From Heliocybe sulcata (Eukaryota > Basidiomycota > Agaricomycetes > Gloeophyllales > Gloeophyllaceae), in NCBI GenBank assembly GCA_004369045.1, contig ML213513.1, positions 300,862-364,861 of the forward strand: 64,000 bases of DNA, in the 5' to 3' direction. Below the pieces are notes generated by a model. It was not told where the DNA came from. It did not search any database and was given only the letters and a program-made list of their open reading frames with translations. A program made the translations under genes and the position numbers. This document shows positions 12,340 through 25,024 of the stretch, one piece after another (position 1 is the first letter of the stretch; each line of letters opens with the position of its first letter).

Positions 12340-12535
12340 TGTGGTCTATAATTGTGTGGGGGCACTTGTCTGACAGGGCGAGCGTCCGGTCAACATAGGA
12401 ATCGCCGTTCGCCTGCAACTGCGCATACGGAATCGCGGACAACTCGGGCATCTTCCCCTTGGATGCTGTCCGGAACTCGAATTCTCCAAAGTCCAGCAAT
12501 GCCGACCAACTGGGCGCAACGTGTCAATCATCGGT
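12340..12535 (-). repeat. Diverged coding-like relic, copy B1
   Basis: On the minus strand this reads as an open frame containing WSALLDFGEFEFRTASKG and then IPYAQLQANGDSYVDRT. A second copy in the opposite orientation lies at 25025-25215 with stops in the same reading. The two copies share AATCGCCGTTCGCCTGCAACT-like DNA. I cannot name the parent protein; both copies look like fragments of one former gene family. Confidence 0.5.
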
Positions 12536-13060
12536 ACAGAGTCAAAAGTTCTGTCTGCGTCCAGTCCAGGTCGTTGTCAGAATCTATCAACCCATGTTCG
12601 TCTCTATCTCAATACATCAGCGCTCAGCACGGCCGTTACGAGACCATGCATGCCGATGCATATGCGCCAAAACATCGGGTCTTGCTAATAGCGCCCGGGC
12701 GTTGTGCAGAGCGAGTCTCACAACGACGGCATTCCGGCCTTCTCGGCTTCCAGGTGGGCAGTTAGGATTTCATACTTCGGAGATTCGATATTATATTCGT
12801 GCATACTGCTAAGGGTATTCTGCGAACATCCAGACGCTGGCGGGCATACTGATGCATCTTCTGCAAAATTTCAAGGCCTTGTTGTGTCAGGAATCCGATG
12901 CTGGGCGTAACTCAGTACATACACACATTGACTACCGAGTCAGTGGGGAAGCACATATGATATTGGTGTGGGACTGGACAGGGGAGCGCAAGACAGTACA
13001 AAGCGCAATACCAGCGTCACCGTCGGCCATGGCTGCGCATCGCAGCCTGTGCATGCAATC

Positions 13061-16000
13061 TCACTCAAAGAATCCCTTTCTATGCCAATAAGTGACCCAT
13101 CTTTCTACGTCTTCTGCGTCAATTCGTGGTGCATTTCGTAACGTCTGACTGGTGGCTTGTGCTTTATCCGTTGCAAACCTTGGCATACCCCCGACTTCAG
13201 TATCCTGCGGTCCAGCACTACGTATTTCTTCGTCTGCCCGAGCCATATTCTGGAAGAACTGCAGAATCTTGACGGCAGGCTGGACCAAGAACCTGTAAGA
13301 AACGACCTTCCCCTCGAAATAGCTACTTACGACAGCTTTCATGTCGCTCTCGGTAGCGCGCTTGGCTCTCTTCTCAAAAAGTGATACCCAGTGCATGAAC
13401 GGCACGAGCGGGAGAGGATCTGTCTCGCCGTGGTCCACGATCTTGACTAGAGCTACCCTAATATCTTCGATGACGTTGGACCATGGCACAGGGCGTGGGT
13501 GGAGGATATTAAGAGCTGCAGACGGACTTCTACTCGCAAAGGCGACGTCCAGGACAGACTGCGCAACGACTTCTGTCGGCATCCAAGTTACCACCTGTGC
13601 ACAATGCTATTTAATCCGAAGCAAGCGGAGCAACCGATATTTCGACTTACGCCTTGTCCGTCTGGGAGACAGCCCAGACTTCGACTCGACTTGATGATGA
13701 TAGGGACCCAGTCGGTTGTAGCCCATGATCCGTTAGGCTTGCCGCCGCAGATTTGCCCGATTCTTAGAGAGGTCGTCTGTATTCCACGCTCAGAAGCCCT
13801 CCGGAGAAGCTGCGTCCACCACAAGTCTGAGAATGCCCCACATATCGTAGCAACTGAGGTTCACTATACCTGCTCTGAAACGAACTTGCTTTCTCCATAC
13901 CCTGCTCCTACGGCGACGTCTATAGGCAGATCTGACTTCTCTGGGAACAGGCCCATCTCCCGATTCCAGCCTTGTGAGACGCCAACAGACGACGTAAAGA
14001 TGAAGCGAAAATGTGAGCCGTAGGAAGATGCAAGACCCAAGTCGATGAGGTTTCGTACACCTGCGATGTTTGGCTCAAATGAGGAGACAGCCAGGTTGAA
14101 GTCTAGTCTCCACGAGCTATGTAGGATGTGCGTACAACTAGTCCGTAACTTACAAAATTTGTCGGTCTCTGATTGCCAGCGTGCATCTGGATAATAAATG
14201 CGTACCTTCTCATACATGGTACTCCCGAGACCCAAGTTCGTTTTGGATTCTTCGCCCTCCACGAGCACGAGTTTGGACGAGTCCAGCAAGTCGACCGGTA
14301 AGCCTCGGTCGGTGAACGCCAACTTTTGCCGGTCGGCCAGAGTCGCCCTGGTGGATCTCCTGTTGAAGGCATAGACGCATTCGACGTTCTCGTCCTGAAG
14401 CAATGCCCACAACATATACGAGCCTAGTCCTCCAGTAGTGCCTGTAATAAGCACAGTCGATTTATCTGGAAGCGGGCGTGCAAGACTAGGGTCAGCTGTT
14501 GGCATGTCCTTGGAGTACTTCATAATCAGGAACTCCATGGCGGCTTTGTTGGATCGCGGTACGTGACCGTTCGCTATTGGTAGTGTAAGATGGTGGATAG
14601 CTGAGGCCAATGATCTGATGGTGGTGTTCTCGAAGACGAAGTTCTGCGATACAGTTGATGAAGCGACCTTAACTGCGGGGTCCGGAGATGATCGGAGCGC
14701 CCCTATGATACGGTTTCGCAGGAATGTAGCACTTAGACTATATAGGATCCCGAGGAGTGAGGTCGATATCCGGTGTCGCATTAGAAGCAGAAACTCACCT
14801 GTCGAAGCCTTGAGCAAAGAGATCAACGTCGGCATCTGGCTTTTCCTCCCGACTCGTTTTGTTGATCTGGTATGCCTGTAGTGTGAGCCACTCTTCCAGG
14901 TCGAGGGCCTCCCAGCTCTTCGGAGGCTCAGTGTCGCCGCCGCCGCTCGACTGCACTTTCGCGTAGCTACAGATCATCAGTCCACAGTATATTGCAGGGT
15001 TGCTGAGGCGTACAGCTCATCAATTTCTTCGGCGTAATCCGCGGCTGTTGCTTTCCTCATGACAGTCCCTTTCGCTGCACGGCGCATTGGTTTATCAGGT
15101 GATGTCACGAGGATCATCTCCTTGAAAATACGGCTGAAGGCTGGTGCGTCTATATTAGCCTCCTCGATGACCGGCCTGAGGAGATATTGAGCTATGTTAG
15201 AGCAAGGAGCTCGCCCTACTGACCATAACGAGTTGCGGAATCCGGCAAGAACTGCGTCGTCTGCCGGGTTGATGGCATGTTCAGTCCTCGGCTCTATGAG
15301 GATACCGACTTGACTGCGCCCATGTCCAATGATCATGGCGCCTGATACAAGTGGACAGGTTAGGATCTTGCCTTCAATAGGTGCTGGTACCGTCTTTTCG
15401 CCTACGGCAGCAGTCTGATGAGTCTGGCTTTCCGGAATGCATTCTCGACGTGCTTACCAGACGCAAGAACGAGGACATCATCAACTCGTCCAATGCTGAA
15501 AACAATGACGGTCCGCGCTAGAAATAAGAGCACTCTCTGGGAACGTAGACTCACATTTTCCAAAGGCCTTCCTTCACCGGGTGCTTCTCAAAGAGGTCCG
15601 AAGTTGCATATCCAGGAACATCGGGCAGATTGTGTATGGACAAAGGATGCTCCTCACTGTGCTGTTTACATGCTTTCTGTTAACGAGTGACCACTAGCCG
15701 ACTGTTGAGAATGCTTACTAGGATGTGCAATTCATACTTCTCGTCATCTTGCGGAACCATTCGAAAAGAGTACCTCGGATCGAAGGCCAGGTAGTCCCAT
15801 TCCGAAGGGCCAATAAGGCCCTCAGGCGGTATGAAATATGTAATAGCGCCACACTCGGTGCTGCCATAGCCGGACTGGAGACGAGTGCCCTTGGAGGCGA
15901 TTTTATTACCGATTGGGCGCGATAGAGGACCGCCAGCATAAATCTGCCACAAACCAGTTCAGATACGTCATTTCGCTCGGTCTGTTCAGCTCCTTACGAC

Positions 16001-17112
16001 AATCTCCATCTGCGCCAGGAATGCCATGGCATCTTCAGACTCGGACCAGAGCTATAAAATTCAGGTTAGAAAATTGGGATAGCGTGCAGGGCCCTCCAGT
16101 TCGCACCTCCAAGAACGTCGGAACGCAAATGACGGCGTTGACTTCGGTTCGCTTCATCCCTTCTAAAGTATTGCCTGGACCAGGAACGATGGGAGGAGCG
16201 GGGTACTTGGGCTCAAACATGGCAACACTGATACCGTCTAACAATGGTGCAAAGACTTGGTAGGATAGCCCCAGCAAGTGAAAGGTAGGCAAAGCTAATG
16301 CACCGAATCTCAAATGTTTGCCATATCTGTACATCTCCGCTCCAAGCGCTGAGTATACAGATATACGTGAGTTCCCAGCGGAACCGAGCATAATTGGTCA
16401 CTCACGTCCATCATACACGCTCATCAGAGTCCTGTTTGAATGAGGAATAGACTTTGGGAATCCCGTCGAGCCAGAAGAGTGTAGGTATATGACTACATCG
16501 TCGGCCTCGCACTTCGCCAGGGTGGAATACGGAGTGAACGGATGCTCTACTGCCTCGTGGCCGAGCCGAGGGAAAACGTCATGGACAGAGGGCATTTCGT
16601 CAATTCGCAGGTCATAGTTAATGGTCGACAATTCCGATTTGACTGCAGAGACCAACGATTCGAGGGAGACAGACGTGGTGATCAAGCGATGACAGGACGT
16701 CTTCTGCAGCATGTGACTAATAGCAGCAGCCGAATTTCGAGGCGACATTGGATACGGCTGCGACACAAGCATGAGAACATGAGAATAACCGAGTGTGAGA
16801 GGTATTCACTATTAAACCGGCCCTCATCAGGGCGACTATGGTTGTACTGTACATCAGTGTGTCGCAGTTGACCACTATGCCCACCACATCCCGAGGCTTG
16901 TAGTGCGACTCGGGCCGAAGTATATGGGCAAGGCGGTGGATAGCACGACCCCACTCCAAGTATGTGATGTGCCTGAGCTCCCCATCCGGAGTGTCCGAAT
17001 GGAAAACTGCATAAGTGCGGTCGGAGTTGTGCTCGAGACGTAAATCCACTAGTTCTGTGAGGGAAATGGTGCCATTGGAAGGAGGCAGAGTCCAATCAGA
17101 CTGATAAATCAT
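13061..17112 (-). CDS. NRPS-like enzyme: adenylation-thiolation-thioester reductase
   Basis: Fourteen exons on the minus strand, start ATG at 17112 and stop at 13061, give about 1,100 residues. The adenylation domain has RAGLIPYPMSPRNS, the intact phosphate loop HSSGSTGFPKS, GYGSTECG and the hinge GRVDDVLVLASGEK. The carrier domain has GFDSLSATFLR with the phosphopantetheine Ser restored exactly across an intron. The reductase has the NADPH motif VLITGTTGGLGSY, FTSSVGVS and GYGESKFVSEQ (Tyr and Lys). Such A-T-R proteins activate an aryl or other carboxylic acid and release it reductively as an aldehyde. Every splice junction I tested keeps the frame, so the gene looks functional. It lies 12 kb from the synthase pair; the link to that cluster is only positional. 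Substrate unknown. Confidence 0.92.
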
Positions 17113-18826
17113 AGGATGCGTGGTCGGTCTCGGTAAACGCAGTGAGAGCCACCTGCCTACGGTCTCAGCAGGAAACCTTTATAGCCTGTCATTCTGGGTA
17201 TCTTTCACTCGTTCAGCTGATTTGATAGTGACTTTCGGTAATAGTTACTATCCCTGACAAGAAAGTTCAGGGGATTCGTCAAACGTCTCCGTGACACCCT
17301 GGATGCTAGTCAGAAAGGGAAGATGGCTCGTGAAGCATTCTCACCGATAATTTCGTGGCGTCTTGGACCCACACTAATTAGTTCCGCAACTTACTTGACG
17401 GAGGGGGCAACAGTATGGCGCGGACAACTCGGCTTCGCTGAGATTCAGCAAAGGCCCTGGAAACGCGACCGCCGTTTCCGAGGGGCCACTGCAAGGTGAG
17501 TGGGAGGCGCCATATCTTGGAGGGATCCATGCAGTCCAGCAGACTTTTCATGCCCTGAATTCGTAATAGCATGAATGATTACGGGAAGTAAAGCGGCAGC
17601 ATTGCACTAATGGAAACCGCGAAAAACACGCACCTATGGGCCGACATCCGCACGTAGCCACCTAGAGGGCTATCAGGCTGTGCCAAATACCTCCTACATA
17701 AAGCACAAAGGTATAGGCTTGCAGGAAAAGGCTGTCTGCGGTCGAAGGTAAGCAGTGTACGGGACCAGTGCGATCATTCTGTGGTGTGACTGTGACATTG
17801 GATGTGACTATCGCATCCAGAAAACGTCACGGGCCTCATGAAACCTCGAGCGCTGAGCGCTGAAGTCAAGCTTCAAATTGAGTCCAGCATTCCAGAGAAC
17901 CGGGTGAGATATTGAGCTATCTGCTTATAACGCATCTAGAATTGCCTGGAGACTGCGTGGATATATGAATCAGACTTCACCAGACTCCCATGTCCGTCAG
18001 CCTCGGAAGCAGTGAAAATGAACACGCATACTGGCATTCGCATTGCAAATGTGTCACCGACTATGGTGGAAGGGGTTGAATGCTGCTTATATAGGGCTAT
18101 TACGCCGGCGAACACATTCTAGCTATGAGTCCTAGGTAAAGTCTCAGATTTCAGCATTGACACAAATTCTGAACCATCTGAACTTTTAGGACATACCTGG
18201 TTCATTTCTCAGCATGTCTGAGAGACTCCCCGTGCAAAAATGACGGCTATGATATGTAGGTTGTTCAAAGACACTATTGCTGGAACCGATGACCGGAGCC
18301 AAAGGACCTCAATTTGTTATCGCGGTTCATCTTACGACATCACAGACTTCGTGTCGGAGGTCGGACAGAGCATCAAGGCCTCGTCTCTTCATGGATCGGA
18401 GAGTCTTCAATAATCAAATGCTCGTTCAAGGCTCTCTTGACGAGTGACTCTACCTCCAGGAATGTCTGCCGCAAAAATCCTATTCGACGCAGTATTCCAT
18501 GCTCGGGCTATTGTACTTTATGACACCATTAAGCGGCTCGATTCTAGGATATAAGGTACGTGGTCATGCAGAATTCGCTGAGTAATGAATTGTGCTTCTT
18601 GCCGAACCTTCTCGAGGTTGATGCGTTCCAAGTTGGCTTGTGCTCCAAGCGTATATCAGATTGTTACCACCCACCAGCGCATTTGTGCAATCGGAGTCGG
18701 GGACACCGGTAATCACTGTATGGCATTGAAGCATCTCGCCCGCAATTTCACTCTTATTATCTTATTTAAAACATTGTATCGCGGTTTCCTACGCGGTGTC
18801 TCCCTCGTTAACCTCACATTTTTAGT
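17113..18826. other. Gene-free stretch
   Basis: No gene supported. The first 200 bases are the upstream region of the A-T-R gene. The rest shows only short frames without recognisable similarity. Confidence 0.45.
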
Positions 18827-20555
18827 ATGTCTCTTGTCGAGGACATCGGAGGCACCTTTCTGGTCTCGCTGTTCATAGCCGCTATGTGAGGGAGCATAGT
18901 CTAATGGACAGACCGAGTCACTCACCCGAGCTAGCCTGTACGGTATATCTACCCTCCAGGCGTTCATTTATTATCAGAACTATCCGAACGATCCGCTGAT
19001 GCTCAAGTCATTCGTACGTCCTGGATTCTTCTGTCTTCTATCCTTTCGACAGTCTGACTTAGCATTATAATTGGCAAGGTGGCTCTCATCTGGTGCGAGC
19101 CAGTGTATCTGCATGAACCAGGACCGACTGACTGGTTCCTGCAGCACCATTGAGACAGCCCATACTATCTTCTGTATCGACTTCATATATAATTATCTGA
19201 TTATCAATTTTGGGAACGAGGGTCATTTGGGCGAGATCTACTGGTGAGTATCGTGAGCTCATGCCTCGGTCAAAGTCATTGACACCTTTGCTGATTCTCT
19301 CACAGGAGCGTCGGTGTAAGTCTAGAGCGACAACGAAGCAGATTTATGCTGACCTCTTATCCTGTCCAGGTGACAGTAATTTGCGGAGTAATCTCACCAG
19401 ATAATACAATAATGATACTGAACTAAAGCTTCCCTCCCCCAGATCCTGATGTCTGGCGTTGCACACTCGTACGTGCTCTGAAATTGTCCCTCTGCCAATT
19501 CAGTGCCGGGCATTGATGTAGCGTCACAGATTCTACATCCGACGACTCTGGATTTGTAAGTCCACCTTCCTCACATAGAGATATGCTATTAACCGCTTTT
19601 CCCGCTTCAGTGAGTAGGCACAACATCCCGCTGACGTCGCTTGTGGCGAGTGCAACAAATCCTGTAGTCAGACCTTCGTCTAATTTCTTTTCAGGCGACG
19701 CTAGCACTCCTGCGGCTCGGTGAGTGATTCTGAGCCTAATACCGAACCCTACCCCTTTACCTATGCCATACAGCTTTCGGACTGAGTAAGGTTCTTTACC
19801 TACACCAAGCGCATGTGATACTCATCAGATGCGGCAGCGGCAGCATCACTTCTGTACGTAGTATTATCGTGGTTTCACTTTTCGGTCCTGATGTTCATCT
19901 AGATACACCAATCCTTCATGGCAGGAATTCCACTCGCAGCGTTTACCATTGGTACACTTTTGTTGTTGACCGACGATATCCTGGTCTCATTCTCCTTCAC
20001 TTCCCAGACGTTCCTAGCCGGTGGGCTGTCAAGCGGTGCGGCCGCCGACATCGTGATCGCAATTGCCCTTATCGTATCTCTACGACAACGAAGGACGGGC
20101 TTCGAGGAGTAAGATGTCAGTGCCTGTATCGCAGCTGCATTTACTAATCTCTAATCAGTACCGATGGTAATATCAAGCTGCTCATGGCATATGTGATCAA
20201 TACCGGTCTTATAACATGGTTCATATGCATCCTATGATTCCCGTAGTCGGCTCGGCTGACGACTGATGGGCAGTGTCGTGGGCGTCCTCATCTTGATAAC
20301 AGTAACGCATGACATCCTATGTGATGATTTGCTGACTGACTGTACTAATATCTGCAGTATGCGTCCGTACATGAGCAACTCGTCTTTATGGGATTGGTGG
20401 AGATTCAGAGCAAACGTGCGTGATACTGCACTTCCACACCGTCTCACTCCTAATCCTAGATGTGTATGGCAGTTTATGCCAACGCCCTCCTCGCTAGGTC
20501 CGTCGCTCCGAAAGACGTTCTCATTCCTGTGCTGAGGTCTCCGTACACAGTCTGA
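18827..20555 (+). CDS. DUF6534 seven-helix membrane protein in 18 small exons
   Basis: Eighteen exons can be chained in frame to 792 bases, 263 residues. The product matches the basidiomycete DUF6534 pattern: ILYGISTLQAFIYYQNYPND in helix 1-2, then TIETAHTIFCIDFIYNYLI, HSFYIRRLWILS, GAAADIVIAIALIVSLRQRR with TGFEDTDGNIKLLMAYVINT, and SKLYANALLAR near the end. Seven hydrophobic segments are visible. Function of the family is unknown. Exons 5 and 6 are only 10 (19306-19315) and 6 (19370-19375) bases. No stop or frame break is needed, so it looks intact, but the model rests on many introns found by eye and the C-terminus is shorter than I recall for the family. Confidence 0.72.
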
Positions 20556-21847
20556 ATGCCAGGTCGTACATCTGGAAACGCGGTAAAGTGGCCCATGATG
20601 CCAGCAGCCACTCGGGACAGGCGGTGCACGGGTGGCGGACAGCAGCGGTATGCATGCTTGGTAAGAGCTTTGATGTCTCTCCCACTAACGACACTCGGGT
20701 ATCAGCACCAGATAACCGTTCTTCGGGAGACGGTGCAGGTCGTGGACGAGGTGGTGAGTCTGCTGCACTTCTGTTTCGTTGATTGACTTGAAGCACTCTT
20801 GTGTAGCCGCTAGAAAATCTGGATAAAGGCAAAGATTCCCTCACCAGCGCTTGATTGCGTTACGTGTGTCATGCAGTATCATCATGAAGCACCGAAATAT
20901 GTGGAGTGTTTTGGGGCCCTGAGCTCTGTTGATTTTCTTAGGTTAAGTTTCGAATGTATTACGCGATGGAGAATGGGATTTTTGGACAGGATATTTTCTC
21001 TTTTATTCCGAGATAACATGTCTGGTATGGATCATATATCATTCTGTACAAGCCATGGTGGAAGCAATTGAGAGTTTTTAGATGACCGGTAGAGCACCCA
21101 CGTCTGACGACTTCGTAGGACGTCGCAGACGGAATTCAACTTCAGAGAAGCGAGCGTTATACACGGACACGACCTTAGATGCCGTCCCTGTCCCCGGACT
21201 TGCGTGGTTCTGACGTACGGGAACATGACGCTTACCTTATCCAGTGCACTTGTTTCAATAATCGACGGCTCTCCATCGCTATCCAGGAACTTCTGAATGC
21301 AGGCGTCGAAATTTGCGATGACAATTTTGTCCACGATCCTACATCCTCATGTCCTTGACAGGCCCCAGTCTATACGGTCGCTTCTCCGCTGAACTTCGGG
21401 AGGTTGATCACATGCCCATTCCGGCTTTCTGCTAGTACTCGGCGTCGTCAGAAGCATCATCGAATTGGGTAAAACCCGACCTGACCACCGCTTCTCAGGA
21501 CATGGCGGAATATGCAACTGTGCTTGGTCCGGAGCAGTCTGTGTTCCGGGAGTGGAGAGCGGCTGGTTCGGACGACACAGGACGCTCCTGCCACGGTCCG
21601 ACCCTGAACCGGAGCTTGAGGCCTGATCCCTGTTGCAACATGTTCTGTCATTAACACGTATCTTGCTGTAAATGCCTGGCACACAGCTCGTTACCGAGAC
21701 AGCATTTACCGCGCAGCCGCTCGCGTACAAGGTGTTGCAGGAACCATAAACCTGCATGGTATCGAGAGGAGTACGTACTACAAATAATGATGGGTATAAT
21801 TTCATCACTCGTCCAGGTCGGGTCGCGCTCCCGGTAGCTGCTTCCGC
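20556..21847. other. Gene-poor stretch containing dispersed repeat copy A2
   Basis: No gene supported. Minus-strand frames at 21032-21334 and 21347-21808 are open but their sequence is not recognisable and overlaps the repeat. Confidence 0.4.
21205..21610 (+). repeat. Diverged dispersed repeat, copy A2
   Basis: Same-orientation partner of 11798-12245. It shares CTGACGTACGGGAACATGAC at its left end, GCATCATCGAATTGGGTAAA near 21454, and GACGACACAGGACGCTCC near 21570. Divergence is substantial, so the duplication is old. The two copies flank the A-T-R and DUF6534 genes. Confidence 0.6.
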
Positions 21848-23082
21848 TCATACCTTCGCAAGTGGATTCCGGTTGAGCATCAGCTTGACTACTAGGAGGA
21901 CCACGGACCCACAACTCCAGTTACTCCAGTGAAGACTATCAATCCCGTATAATTGCTGCGTTGTCTTGACAGGATGGCGCCTGCGATAGGACCTCCTACG
22001 AGGGACCTGGCATAGCATCACGGTTAGCTTTTTCGCTTATCTTGATTCTTAGTGACTTACGGAAATGACAGGATACTGTATGTCATGCCGACTCTGGTGC
22101 CAATCTTTTAGACTTTGGAGATCTGAGCGATGCAAGGAGTAACGAGAGAAATGAAGGCTCCTGAGAAGAAGCCATACAGTACGGCGAAGAAGATAAGGGC
22201 GACTGTGTTCTTGGTGTTGATCCACAAAACCAGGCTCAGAAGACCGGTAGTAAAAGAGAAAGGTACGAAGAGGTTGTAGCGGCCAACAAAATCTGCGGTG
22301 TACCCGGGGATAATCCGACCGACCGCGCTAGCAGCGTTCATTATGGATAGCACGTCAAATGCTAGGTTCTGAGACACTCCTACTACATCCTGTGCATATT
22401 CACGATGTAGAAGAAGGGGACGAATAGGCCTGCAGATCGATTAGTGCGTGTCAGCTAGCGAGCAAAGCGTTGCCTGATACAACGATTCCTGCAGCTGTGG
22501 CTCTATACTTCATGAAGTGCGTTTGGGTTGAACTCAGAGCGGGATAGAAGCTGGGATGGAGCATAAGTAATGTTCGCATGATCGTAGAAGTCAGCTTACA
22601 GTAAGCCGACGCCTATACCGAACAATACCCCTTGCGCAAGGATGAACTGGGAATACTTCGTGGCCAGTGAGGTCATCATCAGGCTGAAAGTATATATCAC
22701 AGTTCCGAGGGCTAGCAACACTTTAGGACCATATGCGTCGAAAAGTCGGCCGATTATGCCTCCCTGAAAGCTGCGGTGTGATTCAAGCTCGCGGATCGCG
22801 GAAGTAGAGAACACCGACAGAGAAGAAGAACACCCAGAGCTGCAATGACCCGATCCAAGCAATGTCCGATTGTGAATAATGGGACAATTGGTGCTCGGCG
22901 TACCAGAGCTGGAAGCTGCCGATAGCATTCATTTGTCCGAACGTCGCAAACATACTGAAGAACGCTCCAAATACAGTCAACCACGCCCTAAGGCCTCTGT
23001 CAACGACCTCGGATGGTCGCTTGGCTGGACTTTCCAGCGTAGCGGGTGCTTCAGTCAAAGGTGTTTTCGGTTCCTCGTCCAT
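21848..23082 (-). pseudogene. Decayed MFS monocarboxylate-transporter-like gene
   Basis: The minus-strand reading starts MDEEPKTPLTEAPATLESPA and continues with the MCT-type first helices (WLTVFGAFFSMFATFGQMNA), GRLFDAYGPKVLLALG, QGVLFGIGVGLL and THFMKYRATAAGIVVSG. The next recognisable part, GLFVPFFYI, belongs after helix 8, so roughly 80 residues that family members carry are missing. Then follow a frame break before EYAQDVVGVSQNLAFDVLS, a stop just before KIGTRVGMTYS and another frame break near the C-terminus. Some introns are still recognisable. The gene is therefore very likely dead. It would have been a plasma-membrane H+-coupled monocarboxylate carrier. Confidence 0.75.
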
Positions 23083-24093
23083 TACTGCAACGAAGAGAGG
23101 CGGCGGCGAATCGATGTGAGAATGGACAACGGGGGACTGTTGAAGAATGAGACTAACGATTATAATTCCTACTAAAACGGTGTGGATGGGCGACTCCGAG
23201 CAGGAGTTGGATCCGAACAGGCATCATCCATCATGGAAGGAACATCGACCGCGGTCACTACTGCGTAGATATTAAACACGTCCGTCACTTGCATGCATCA
23301 GAGAACAAGGGCAGCATTCCTTACATGTTTTTGAGTTTAAGCGGATCAAACGGGGCGTTGACGAGCTCTAGCGCTGAACCATGCAAGGCCGCTCTCGCAG
23401 AATGCGGGCTTTTGTTGTTGTGAAAGCAATTTGCATTCAGCTTAGGAGTGGATCAGCGGTATTTACACACCTGCGAGTGGACCGGACATGCCTCCTCAAC
23501 GTTCAACATTCAACAGCCAAATCTTGACATAAGTTCCTGGACTCTTTCTATGGATGACCGATGATGGGAGAGGAATCTTTCCGTCAGAAATACGAGCGAA
23601 TCAGGCAAGGGCCCTCGCCGCAAGATAACGCCTGCCCGGACATACAGTACATGGAGTAGTCTCATCTTGTCCCACAAGGCTGTGCGTCCAAAGCAATCTC
23701 GTTTCGGACTGCACAAAGTCTTAATATTGCTGGTCTTACGGGCTTGGTCCGGCCATCGGTAAAGCTTTTCTCCTCCGCAGAATGTAGGTTAAGCGGCACC
23801 GATCTATCTTAAAGGGCTGGCATCAATACAGGCACCATGAAAATGCTAGCGTCCATGTCAGGATCACAGACTCACCCAGGTCAGCGTATTTCTGGGCCGA
23901 GCATGGGATGAAAGCCCCAGCTGCAGCTGCAGGGCGCAGACGGGCTGAAAATGGGGGGACGTCTCGACAGGTAACAACATTATGCCTCTTGTAATTAGGC
24001 ATTCACTGTAGAGCCTTCAGTGCCCCGGGGTACGCAGATACTCCGACGCAAGTCGTGGAAGTGGCAGAAGCGGGCGCTTTTCAGGCCCGGTCT

Positions 24094-24148
24094 CTTAGAT
24101 TTACGCCGAAGTACCACGTGACTACTAGTACGTCGACGTAAATCTAAG
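24094..24148. repeat. 12-base perfect inverted repeat with 31-base loop
   Basis: CTTAGATTTACG at 24094-24105 is the exact reverse complement of CGTAAATCTAAG at 24137-24148. The loop contains the palindrome CACGTG (24115-24120), the core of an E-box. It could be a regulator-binding site, a hairpin or the residue of an inverted-repeat element. No flanking target-site duplication was found. Confidence 0.4.
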
Positions 24149-25024
24149 TGGATGATGGCAGTCCAAGTTGGCAACGCACTCCCTCTCCCTCAGTACCGTC
24201 GAACAATCCTATCCAGCCATGACTAGGAACTCTTTCCGCATACACGGAAGCGAACGGACAACGTGCTCTACTTGTCTTATCAAGCTCCACTAAACATTAA
24301 TGTCGGATCGGACTGCTAGTACGCGAAGTCAGGAAATATCAGCTGCCTCCTCTTCCGTCACCTATTCCCTCATTCGCGGTCCCTCTAATATGAACGTTGG
24401 ATGTGCGATCTTGGCTCCTTTCTTTCGACTAGGTCCGTCACGAACAGTGGATGCAGAAAGAGTCCTGGCAGCCGAATTCAAGATCACTTGGACGACGAAA
24501 GTAAGTACGTTGGATAGTGGTTTGCGAGCAAATTAGTCTTCTAACATGGGTCTGAGCTTCCAGCAGGGCGCCATCTTTAGGACCGCTGTGGACGCCGACG
24601 ATGCACCCGGACCTTTATCCTTACGGCTTTTGGCTTGTCCGGCCATCCGGAGTTTTCCACTCGGGTCGCCTTCTGGTTCGTGTAGAAGCCTGGTTGAAAC
24701 TTGAGAATACCTTGAAGGTTATTGTCAACGGGAAACGCCCATCTCGGGACTCTCGCGTCTCAATAGATCCCGAGATTAAGCATTTGTGGCGCTCCGCGCC
24801 TAGCCTTCAGTCTTTCTTACAGATGCCCGCCCACCCCGATACAACCGTGGCAACGGTCAGGAATCGTTAGTCTCCCACCTCCGGCCCGCCCTCTCGCACA
24901 TACCCGGATTGTACATACGGCTCCTCCCCCATATGTTTGAACGCTCGGTGCCGGACGTTCTACACGCTCTCTGTATAATGATCATGCGGGTAGCTGAGTA
25001 ACCTGCGGTAGCCCCGGTCTAACC

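Larger units (their letters stand above)
11744..13060. other. Gene-poor stretch with diverged dispersed repeats
   Basis: No intact gene. The two dispersed repeats listed separately occupy much of it. The rest shows only short unrelated frames. Confidence 0.5.

Noticed and set aside
13820-13870. Stop codon in the A-T-R reductase domain after SEQV
   Set aside because: A 62-base intron starting gtatag and ending gcag joins GYGESKFVSEQ to LLRRASERG in frame.
24300-24870. Two adjacent plus frames that might encode a pathway regulator
   Set aside because: No zinc-cluster, bZIP, bHLH or other DNA-binding motif can be read in any frame.
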